NCBI RefSeq assembly: GCF_022378335.1
Contig: NZ_JAIQCI010000009.1
Coordinates: forward strand, 1 to 64,000
Length of the DNA stretch: 64,000 nucleotides
Direction: 5' to 3'
Source: Croceicoccus hydrothermalis
GTDB lineage: Bacteria; Pseudomonadota; Alphaproteobacteria; Sphingomonadales; Sphingomonadaceae
Part shown: piece by piece, positions 1 through 7,048 of the stretch
Layout of the letters: every line of letters starts with the position of its first letter
Numbering within the stretch: the stretch's first letter is position 1
Made by a program: the position numbers and the translations under genes
Notes under the pieces: model-generated
The model's database searches: none
Told to the model about the DNA's origin: nothing
Seen by the model: the letters and a program-made list of their open reading frames with translations, nothing else

Positions 1-2
1 GA

Positions 3-782
3 TACCCAGTTCCTAATTCAGATCAGAGGCTTAGGCCACTCCCGCCAACCCTTCCGAACCCGCCTGGTGAATACGACGGGCTAGAGTTCGTTCGCACGCC
101 GGTAGAGTTTTTCACCACCAACTACGATACGCTCCTGGAAGATGCCTTGGCGCTCTCGGGCGTTGAGTTCGCGGACGGCTTCACCGGAGGCGGTGTGGGG
201 TTCTGGAACATGAATCACTATGATCATCGTCCCGGGGTAAGAGCCGTCGTCTCAAAGCTCCACGGATCGATAGACTGGTATCGGCCAAAAGCAGGAAATG
301 CGACTTTGCTCCGTATCAGGCACGGCGACACTTACCCAGCGCATGGTGGTGCGGTGATGATCTATCCACAGGCCACGAAATACATCAACACTCAGCGCGA
401 TCCATTCGCCGAACTTTTTCAGCGGTTTAGAAATAGATTATCCCAAGGCAGTGATCATGTGCTCCTGATCTGCGGATATTCTTTTGGGGATGACCACATC
501 AACGCTGAGATCGAAATGGCCATGGAATCGGGCAGGAATCAATTGACGATTGTTGCTTTTGCGGATGAACCAAACGACACATTGCCGCCGACCCTCCAAC
601 GCTGGATGACAGCTTCTTGGGCAAATCAGCTGTTTATTGCTAGCCCGAAGGGGCTCTATCAGGGAAGCGAGGGACCCGTTTTCCCAGGCGCGACTGGAAA
701 GCGCGACTGGTGGACGTTCGGGGGCGCATCCAAGCTGTTCAGCGAAGGTCTGCCCAATGATATTCAAGAGGCGATGGCATGA
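3..782 (+). CDS. SIR2-like NAD hydrolase of a SIR2-HerA defence pair (5' end cut off by window)
   Basis: The frame is open from the first bases of the window, so the gene starts upstream; 259 C-terminal residues are visible. Seen: the SIR2 signature TTNYDTLLE near base 115-140, the KLHGSIDWY motif carrying the presumed catalytic His, and a CGYSFGDDHIN motif typical of SIR2-like domains in phage-defence proteins. Known of the family: these domains degrade NAD+ when a phage is sensed. The stop overlaps the start of the HerA gene by four bases (ATGA), so the two are translationally coupled and probably form one SIR2-HerA complex. Base composition is less GC-rich than the chromosome to the right. 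A TTG at 147 lies inside the conserved domain and is not the real start. The family is confident; the exact defence type depends on the missing N-terminus. Confidence 0.82.
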   Translation, partial: YPVPNSDQRLRPLPPTLPNPPGEYDGLEFVRTPVEFFTTNYDTLLEDALALSGVEFADGFTGGGVGFWNMNHYDHRPGVRAVVSKLHGSIDWYRPKAGNATLLRIRHGDTYPAHGGAVMIYPQATKYINTQRDPFAELFQRFRNRLSQGSDHVLLICGYSFGDDHINAEIEMAMESGRNQLTIVAFADEPNDTLPPTLQRWMTASWANQLFIASPKGLYQGSEGPVFPGATGKRDWWTFGGASKLFSEGLPNDIQEAMA

Positions 783-2620
783 TGGCGTTCTCGCTAGACG
801 CCGATCTTGAAATCGGCACGGTTTTTGAAGTCGCGGGGAACGCGATAAAGGTTACCCTCAAACGCGATATTACCGAACTTACACGGAGCCACAGCGGACG
901 CGTCTACGACGTTGGACAGATTGGTAGTATCATCAAAATGCACCTCGGGCGGAGAATTATTTTCGCCACGGTCAAGCTGCTCAGACTCCAGTCAGACGAG
1001 GAGACCGCCTCACTCGCGCTGCAAGGCAAAGCCGCCGATCAGGACCGTCGAGTTATCGAAGCGGATCTTCTAGGAGAGGCTTGGTTTAACTCCGCAGACA
1101 AGAAGTTAAATTTTAAGCGGGGTGTTTCGACCTACCCCTTGCCCCTGCAAGCGGTCCATCTGATAACGAAGGACGAGACTGAGCAGCTTTTCATTAGCGC
1201 TGAAAAATCCGCCGAAGATGGGGCGGACCGCCATGTCCCGATCGGCAATTATGTCGGTGCGACCCGCGTACCTTGCAGAGCCAACATGGACCGCCTCTTC
1301 GGCCACCACTGCGCAGTCCTCGGTTCAACGGGCGCGGGCAAATCGAGCGCTGTAGCTGCAGTTCTGCATTCGGTTCTTGAACACGAATGTCATCCCGATA
1401 AGGGCACCAGGCCCTGTATCATCTTAGTCGATCCTCATGGGGAATACGCTTCCGCGTTCCATGGTAAGGCGAAGGTTTATCGCGCTTATGACGCGCTGGG
1501 TCAGAATGCCGAGGGAGCCGAAACGCTGAAACTGCCGTATTGGCTGATGTCGAGCGATGAGCTCCGATCCTTGGTTATCGGCAAGACTGAGTTCGAGGCC
1601 ACGTCCCAGGCCAACACAGTCTATAAGGCCTTAGCGCACGCCAGAATGGTGGGTGCTGGCATCGCTCGGACGGCACTCGGGGATATCCCTGCCGACTTGC
1701 CCGCCGGTCAGCACCCGGAGCAGCCGATGCCGATGCCGGGAGTCGGGGAGGACAAAATTGTCTCCTTCGACCGTGACAAGCCTCGTCCCTTCAAGCTTGC
1801 TGAATTTCATGCTCACATTGTTGGTCGGCAGGCAAAACGACCGCAAGGTGGAGGCTGGGGCGATGTTACGGCTTCTGACTTCCAAAAGGACTATGCGTCT
1901 ATCCTGAATAAGTTTCGCGTTCTCACGACTGACCCGCGTGTTCGTTTCCTCATGGAAGAACATAGCGAAGCGGCACCATCACTGACCGAGGTGTTGGGTC
2001 AATTTCTCAATGTCGATGGACAAGCAGAGTCGTGTCTCAAGATCGTGGACATCTCAGGCTTGCCAAATGAAGTGGCAGGTCCTCTCACCGGCGCGATCGC
2101 GCGACTTCTATTCCAGTATAAACTTCATCAGACCCGCGAGGAGCGTGAACGCGATCCGGTGCTCTTCGTCTGCGAGGAAGCCCACCGCTATGTGCCAAAT
2201 CGTGGCGAAGCTCAGTACGAAGTGGCGCAGACTGCCATCCGCCGATTGGCTCGCGAGGGGCGCAAATACGGTCTAGGTCTGATGCTCGTCTCGCAGCGAC
2301 CATCTGACATCGAGGACACAGTGATCTCGCAATGTAATTCGTGGATAGTGCTACGCCTGGCCAACAGCAGCGACCTAGAGCACGTTTCTCGAATCCTGCC
2401 GGACAGTTTGGCGGGCATGACTAGAATACTTTCGTCTCTGCCTCGGCAGGAGGCGCTTTTCGTCGGCGAGGCAGCGGCGATTCCAGCGAGAATTCGGTTG
2501 CGTACTCTCAGAAAGGATCAGTTGCCGAATTCCCATGACATTTCATTTGCCGAAGGCTGGTCGTCCGAAGGCACAACCAACGCAATCTTGACGGGGGTGG
2601 TCGAGAGAATGACCGCTTGA
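779..2620 (+). CDS. herA: HerA-type DNA translocase ATPase (DUF87), partner of SIR2
   Basis: A 613-residue protein. Residues 1-150 resemble the HerA beta-barrel (HAS-barrel). The RecA-like core follows, with Walker A GSTGAGKS at 182-189, Walker B LFVCEEAH at about 462-469, and the later HerA motif GLGLMLVSQRPSDI. Known of the family: HerA ATPases form hexamers. In archaea they work with NurA in end resection; in bacteria they are often paired with SIR2, DUF4297 or nuclease effectors in phage defence. The four-base overlap with the upstream SIR2 gene and the absence of NurA point to defence, with HerA as the sensor or scaffold. Its size fits the family. The symbol is the family name, not a proven orthologue. 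Confidence 0.88.
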   Translation: MMAFSLDADLEIGTVFEVAGNAIKVTLKRDITELTRSHSGRVYDVGQIGSIIKMHLGRRIIFATVKLLRLQSDEETASLALQGKAADQDRRVIEADLLGEAWFNSADKKLNFKRGVSTYPLPLQAVHLITKDETEQLFISAEKSAEDGADRHVPIGNYVGATRVPCRANMDRLFGHHCAVLGSTGAGKSSAVAAVLHSVLEHECHPDKGTRPCIILVDPHGEYASAFHGKAKVYRAYDALGQNAEGAETLKLPYWLMSSDELRSLVIGKTEFEATSQANTVYKALAHARMVGAGIARTALGDIPADLPAGQHPEQPMPMPGVGEDKIVSFDRDKPRPFKLAEFHAHIVGRQAKRPQGGGWGDVTASDFQKDYASILNKFRVLTTDPRVRFLMEEHSEAAPSLTEVLGQFLNVDGQAESCLKIVDISGLPNEVAGPLTGAIARLLFQYKLHQTREERERDPVLFVCEEAHRYVPNRGEAQYEVAQTAIRRLAREGRKYGLGLMLVSQRPSDIEDTVISQCNSWIVLRLANSSDLEHVSRILPDSLAGMTRILSSLPRQEALFVGEAAAIPARIRLRTLRKDQLPNSHDISFAEGWSSEGTTNAILTGVVERMTA

Positions 2621-3439
2621 CCACGGCTTGCTGCTACCACGTGATAGCTGCAAAACGGTTGGCCGCTTTGGCGACCCTAACCACCGATTTAGTTTCCTCG
2701 TTCAACGTGGTAGTGGTTTGCAGGGGCCACCCTTGCTTGCCTGAACGGAGTGCGGCTTTCTGCTTCTCCCGTCCAAATCCAGACTGTGTCCAGCGCCAAC
2801 GTCGCTGACGCTCGGCGATGATCCGCTCGATGCCCGCTTTCAAGAAACTGACGACAGAGGGCGAACGACTGGATGAGGGGCGCACAGCCGACATAGATCT
2901 CATCTGTCGGGTGATGACGGACCGACCTGGGGGATCATGGAGAGGAGCAGACCGCCCGCCATCGACACCGAGTATCGCTTGATCGCGGGTTGCCGCGCCA
3001 CATGACGTTTCTACGCCGGGACCGCCCCTCCTACGCTAGCGCGCCGCTCTTCAGGCAACTGTGCGCAAGGTGCATCCGAACGTGTCCCCAAGAACGAGTA
3101 CGGACCTCTTCTCAGAAGCTCATTTGTTGCATTGCTGCTCGATTCTGCGAGGCGCCGTCGCACTCTGCATTGAAAACAAAAGGATTTCAGAGGGCAGGGC
3201 CAGCAGGGCACCTTGGGTGCAGTCGGCAAATGATCAGCAAAACCAACCACCTGCAGCCCGTCCGACGGCGCTGCTTTTATCTCGCCATCCTATTTCCTAC
3301 CCACCCCAAACGGCCACGGACAATTCATCTGAACGGCACGCGATGCAGCGTAGTTGCAATTACGTGGCGTCGATGTTGCGAGGCGAGCGCAACGATTAAA
3401 GTGTACTGAAAGCGGCGTGAGCGCAGGCCGAAAGTAGTC
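2621..3439. other. Accessory stretch without a convincing gene
   Basis: About 820 bases between the HerA gene and the SRAP gene. All three frames on both strands hold only short ORFs with no recognisable motif. The least unlikely is an 89-codon minus-strand ORF at 2634-2903, rich in Arg and Lys, which I do not call. The stretch probably holds decayed island DNA and the terminator of the SIR2-HerA operon, but I see no strong hairpin with a T-run and no direct repeat matching the tRNA-Lys 3' end. Confidence 0.5.
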
Positions 3440-4036
3440 CTACCAGCGCTGATCAGTCCTCTCGATTGCAAGTTCACCGACCCACGGCTTGCAAAGACTA
3501 CGCGCCTCTCTTGTCGAACCGTCGGTCCATTTCGCCCAGTCGTTTTGCGACAGCAGTACCGGCATGCGTGAATGACATTCCGCAGCAACGCCTGCGCTGT
3601 CGGTCATCACCATCGAGTAGACGAGACCCCACTCATCGCTGTTGCGCCAGAGCCCTGCGGCTGCAAACAATTCGCTATCGGGACGACTTAGCCAGGTCCG
3701 CGTCTTGCTTCCCGGTGTGCCCTCGGCTTCCGCCCAGGCCGTCAGCGGAATGAGGCAGCGACGCTCCTCGAAGCTGAAGCGCCACATGTAGCTGTCGAGC
3801 TTGTCGGTGCGAGCGTTGTTGACCGGCTTCGGTTTGAGCGGCTCGCCGGTGCGCTTGCTTTTGAGCGACAACGGGAAACCCCAGGTCATCTGCGAGAGCT
3901 TGCCATCTGCAATCACAGCACCGGGATATCCCGGAAAAACTTCGGTCCCAAAGTTGGCGTTGCCGAGCTGATCGACTGCATTGAACCAGCGCGCGACCTC
4001 GTCGTTCGCCTTCGTCATTCGGTAGAGATTGCACAT
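3440..4036 (-). CDS. SRAP-family abasic-site/DNA-protein crosslink protein (YedK/HMCES-like)
   Basis: A 198-residue protein. The start was placed at 4036 because it gives Met-Cys-Asn: in SRAP proteins the initiator Met is removed and Cys2 becomes the nucleophile that crosslinks to abasic sites. The frame runs 12 codons further upstream, but that would bury the cysteine. Seen: C2; PVNNARTD with Asn73/74; the CLIP...AWAE segment with Glu at about 103; and AECHSRMP with His155. These match the conserved active-site Cys/Asn/Glu/His set, and the length is near the family's usual 200-230. Known role: shielding abasic sites in single-stranded DNA as a thiazolidine crosslink. SRAP genes are often carried on mobile elements and near SOS or defence genes, and this one sits in the accessory block. 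Confidence 0.88.
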   Translation of the reverse strand: MCNLYRMTKANDEVARWFNAVDQLGNANFGTEVFPGYPGAVIADGKLSQMTWGFPLSLKSKRTGEPLKPKPVNNARTDKLDSYMWRFSFEERRCLIPLTAWAEAEGTPGSKTRTWLSRPDSELFAAAGLWRNSDEWGLVYSMVMTDSAGVAAECHSRMPVLLSQNDWAKWTDGSTREARSLCKPWVGELAIERTDQRW

Positions 4037-4133
4037 CGCAAAGCGCCTGCCGGGAGCATGTTTTGCTGTCAATCGGAAGCAGGGTGGAAGTTTCGAATTG
4101 GCAAATAGTTCCGGTTTTGTTCTAACGCAAAAA

Positions 4134-4340
4134 ATGTTGATTCGACCAAGCGATGATGAACTTAACCATGTGATCGGGGCTGCGCTCGGTAAGGCCGAGA
4201 CCTACGCGCTCCGCGACGTGCTTTCAGCAACGAGAGCCTTCAACCGGCGCGAAGCGGTCGATACGCTCACGGCAAGGATCGTGGAGGCGCTCGGGCCTTA
4301 TGAAATTACCCGGGAGGCGGGAGAGGCCGCTTTTTCCTGA
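4134..4340 (+). CDS. Small hypothetical protein (68 aa)
   Basis: An ORF reading away from the SRAP gene; the frame is open from 4029, but the first 35 codons overlap the divergent SRAP start and are unlikely to be translated. From the ATG at 4134 the product is a balanced, soluble-looking alpha-helical protein (SDDELNHVIGAALGKAETYA, then REAVDTLTARIVEAL). I do not recognise the family. There is no clear Shine-Dalgarno sequence before 4134, which weakens the call. In favour are the protein-like composition and the stop just before the convergent MNT-HEPN gene. Confidence 0.42.
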   Translation: MLIRPSDDELNHVIGAALGKAETYALRDVLSATRAFNRREAVDTLTARIVEALGPYEITREAGEAAFS

Positions 4341-4405
4341 AACAGAACAGGTGAGTGGGTGTGACGCTCAGCAATCCTAGCGAGGCAAGCCAACCCGGCA
4401 ATTGT

Positions 4406-5335
4406 CTAAGAGCCTTTTCCGGCGTCGGCTTTGAGTTTTTCTAATCGCTCAGAACAAACTTCGTGGACGACGCGACCCAGCTCCTCGACCTGCTCACCGA
4501 GCCATTCGAGCTCCTCTGGCGTGATACGGTAGTGTTTGCTGTAGCGCGCTTTCACATAGGCTTCCTTGAGCTTCTCGAAGCGCGCGCGGTCGCGCTTCGT
4601 TTCGCGCGGCCAGACGTAAGTCAGGCGAGGGTCGATGCGCTCGGCCTGAGTGCGCAGAAAACCGAGGTTGTGAACGTGAGGCGTGTAGAACGTGCAGACC
4701 AGGAGCACGCAATGATAGAGCCGCTCAGTGGCTTGGTGCATGTTGAACGCAGCCTCACGTAGGCCACCTTCGCCAACCAGAAATTCTGCTGCTTTCTTGA
4801 AGCGGCTGGCGCTCGGGAACCACTCGTCGAAATACTCCTGCGCCATCGCCTGCGCTTGCGGGGGTGTCTTCGGCTTAGGAGTATGCAGCTCGGTGTCGTC
4901 CGACTGGTAGAGCGCGACTCCATCCTGCTTCACGTCCATGAAGAAATAACGGCCATGCGCGAGGCCGTCGTTCACCTCTTGGAGAGTATGCACGATGAAA
5001 TTAACCGGCGTGTGGAGCGTGCCCGTCACGCCGTATTCGCGCATCAGGCGGTCATCGAGCTTTGCCCAATATTTCACTCTGTCGGTGAGCCGCTTGTCAT
5101 TGACGATGATGAGCAAATCATAATCCGACTGGTAGCCTTTGGCGGTATGCGGCTCGTCGACCCAGGTGCCGCGTGCGTAGCTTCCGTAAAGGATGACCTT
5201 GAGGATACGCCCGGCCTTCTTCCAGTCGTGCTTGGCCAGTGCGAATGCATCTTCGAACTCTTCGAAAATCAACTGCAAAACGCGCTCCAGCTCGCGCTGC
5301 TTTTGCGGAGGCAGGTGATCGAGGTCGGTCTTCAT
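4406..5335 (-). CDS. Fused nucleotidyltransferase (MNT) - HEPN domain protein
   Basis: A 309-residue protein. The N-terminal half has the pol-beta-like minimal nucleotidyltransferase signature GSYARG at about 51-56, followed by SDYDLL with metal-binding Asp71 and Asp73. The C-terminal half (about 170-300) is a helical HEPN domain with AFNMHQATERLYHC and ARYSKHYRIT. The Arg-His spacing there is one residue shorter than the usual Rx4-6H. Known of the family: as separate genes, MNT and HEPN form toxin-antitoxin pairs in which MNT modifies the HEPN RNase; fused forms occur in defence contexts. Start: ATG at 5335. An in-frame GTG at 5371 would add 12 residues. It lies in the accessory block beside the tRNA. 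Whether the fused protein is a self-contained toxin-antitoxin unit is inference. Confidence 0.82.
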   Translation of the reverse strand: MKTDLDHLPPQKQRELERVLQLIFEEFEDAFALAKHDWKKAGRILKVILYGSYARGTWVDEPHTAKGYQSDYDLLIIVNDKRLTDRVKYWAKLDDRLMREYGVTGTLHTPVNFIVHTLQEVNDGLAHGRYFFMDVKQDGVALYQSDDTELHTPKPKTPPQAQAMAQEYFDEWFPSASRFKKAAEFLVGEGGLREAAFNMHQATERLYHCVLLVCTFYTPHVHNLGFLRTQAERIDPRLTYVWPRETKRDRARFEKLKEAYVKARYSKHYRITPEELEWLGEQVEELGRVVHEVCSERLEKLKADAGKGS

Positions 5336-5747
5336 CGGTCTATGCCTAGCAAGCTGCTGTGAAGCTTGCACCTATGCATCGCGGCTAATCCTCATCCAAA
5401 AAACTCCAGGACGTTTGCTCGCTGATAGTGATTCACCGCGAGCACCGTCCGTCAATACCAAGAATTGGGGAGGGGGCGAGGAGGAGCGCTGTAGGACGTT
5501 GGCACCGGATGAATCCGGACGAAATTGGATGGAAATTTCCCCTTCATTCGGGATCACATTCGGATGTGCGGGAATTCGAGCGGGGAGACGAAATCCCGAC
5601 AAAGCGCGCCTCAAGTACTCTGCGCTACGCCAGAGTTTCCGGGGCTCTTACGCCACTGCACGAGGCCGCTTGATTACGTGGTGATTAAACGGCCCTCGAC
5701 ACCCATTGGGAAGGGGTGTAATATCGGCCTTAAGTCTTTGAAAGGTT
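5336..5747. other. Non-coding stretch between MNT-HEPN gene and tRNA-Lys
   Basis: About 410 bases. Only short overlapping ORFs on both strands, without motifs; the longest plus-strand frames read through one another and look non-coding. This is where an integrase or an att core would be expected if the accessory block had entered at the tRNA. I see no integrase, and no repeat of the tRNA 3' end apart from the tRNA itself. Confidence 0.5.
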
Positions 5748-5823
<76 letters not shown>

Positions 5824-5932
5824 ACTCTGTCGCGTTTCGGACAGACCGTCAGCGGTTCGGATCGTCCGATCCGCTGCGGGAGCGCTCCGTATACACATTG
5901 TCGCGACGGTGAAAAGGGGGTTTCTCGCGTAT

Positions 5933-7048
5933 TTAGTCAAAATTGCTGACGCGGCGCTGACTCCACCGATTTACGGCCATGATCAGCCCCACGCAGATCA
6001 TGATCGTCATCATCGAAGAACCGCCATGGCTCATGAAAGGCAGGGGAATGCCGACAACCGGCGCGAGTCCCATGACCATCATGAGATTGACCGCAGTGTA
6101 GAAAAAGATCGTCGCAGTCATGCCGGCGGCCAACAGGCGGGAGAAGCGGTCCGGCGCGCCGATCGCCACCTTCAAACCCCACCGCAACAGCAAACCGAAC
6201 ACGAAAATGACGAAGAATCCGCCGGCCATGCCCCATTCTTCGGCCATTGTCGCGAAAACGAAATCGGTGTGCGGTTCGGGAAGATAGTTCAGATGGCTTT
6301 GCGTGCCATTGCCAAAACCCTTTCCGAAAAAACCACCGGATCCGATCGCGATCTGCGACTGCGTTATGTGATACCCCGCGCCAAGCGGATCGCTTTCGGG
6401 ATCGAGGAAGGTCAGAACGCGCTTTTGCTGATACGGGTGAAGGGCAAAGAAGAACAGCGCCGGAATGGCTGCCATACCGGCCACGCCGACGGTCACGAAC
6501 CACGCCATCGGCAACCCGGCCAGAAACATGACGACCACCGCCCCGAACATGATCGCCAGACTGGTGCCAAGATCGGGTTGCAACAGCACAAGCCCCACCG
6601 GAAGTCCGATAAGGAAGGCGGGAGGTAGCAGCGATTTGAAATTCTGCACGTGCCCGCCCGGAAGAAGGTCATAAAGCCGCGCAAGAATCAGGACGATGCC
6701 AGGCTTCATCAGCTCCGATGGCTGCAACGTCATGAAACCGAGATTGAGCCATCGCTGACTGCCACCCCCCACGAAGCCCATCGCCTCCACCGCCATCAGC
6801 AGCAACACGAGCAGGACATAGACAGGCACGGCGATCGCCTTGATGAAGTCCATTGAGAAACGCGAAATGACGAATGCCATCGTCAGAAAAACGCCGAACC
6901 GAACGACGTGGAGCAGCGACCAGGGCCACAAATTGCCTCCCGCTGCCGAATACAGGACCGCCGCGCCAAACAGGACGAGCGCGGTGAGCGGAAGGATCAC
7001 CCCCCACGGTTCGCGTGCGATAAAGGCGGGAACCGACGCGCGTGCCAT
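5933..7048 (-). CDS. rodA: Rod shape-determining SEDS glycosyltransferase RodA
   Basis: A 371-residue polytopic membrane protein with about ten hydrophobic segments. SEDS signatures seen: QRWLNLGFMTLQPSEL, LLQPDLGTSL with the catalytic Asp, and near the end VVGIPLPFMSHGGSS. Role: peptidoglycan glycan polymerisation in the elongasome, working with PBP2. The start is the ATG at 7048, whose A is the last base of the mrdA stop TGA (TGATG), giving tight coupling; the TTG one codon upstream is less likely. Last gene of the mreBCD-mrdA-rodA operon. Confidence 0.96.
   Translation of the reverse strand: MARASVPAFIAREPWGVILPLTALVLFGAAVLYSAAGGNLWPWSLLHVVRFGVFLTMAFVISRFSMDFIKAIAVPVYVLLVLLLMAVEAMGFVGGGSQRWLNLGFMTLQPSELMKPGIVLILARLYDLLPGGHVQNFKSLLPPAFLIGLPVGLVLLQPDLGTSLAIMFGAVVVMFLAGLPMAWFVTVGVAGMAAIPALFFFALHPYQQKRVLTFLDPESDPLGAGYHITQSQIAIGSGGFFGKGFGNGTQSHLNYLPEPHTDFVFATMAEEWGMAGGFFVIFVFGLLLRWGLKVAIGAPDRFSRLLAAGMTATIFFYTAVNLMMVMGLAPVVGIPLPFMSHGGSSMMTIMICVGLIMAVNRWSQRRVSNFD

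Noticed and set aside
2634..2903. 89-codon minus-strand ORF in the accessory gap
   Set aside because: No motif, no clear ribosome site, and biased composition; noted only as a possible remnant.
5372..5684. Overlapping 80-89 codon ORFs left of tRNA-Lys
   Set aside because: Several frames on both strands are open at once and none has a recognisable protein pattern.
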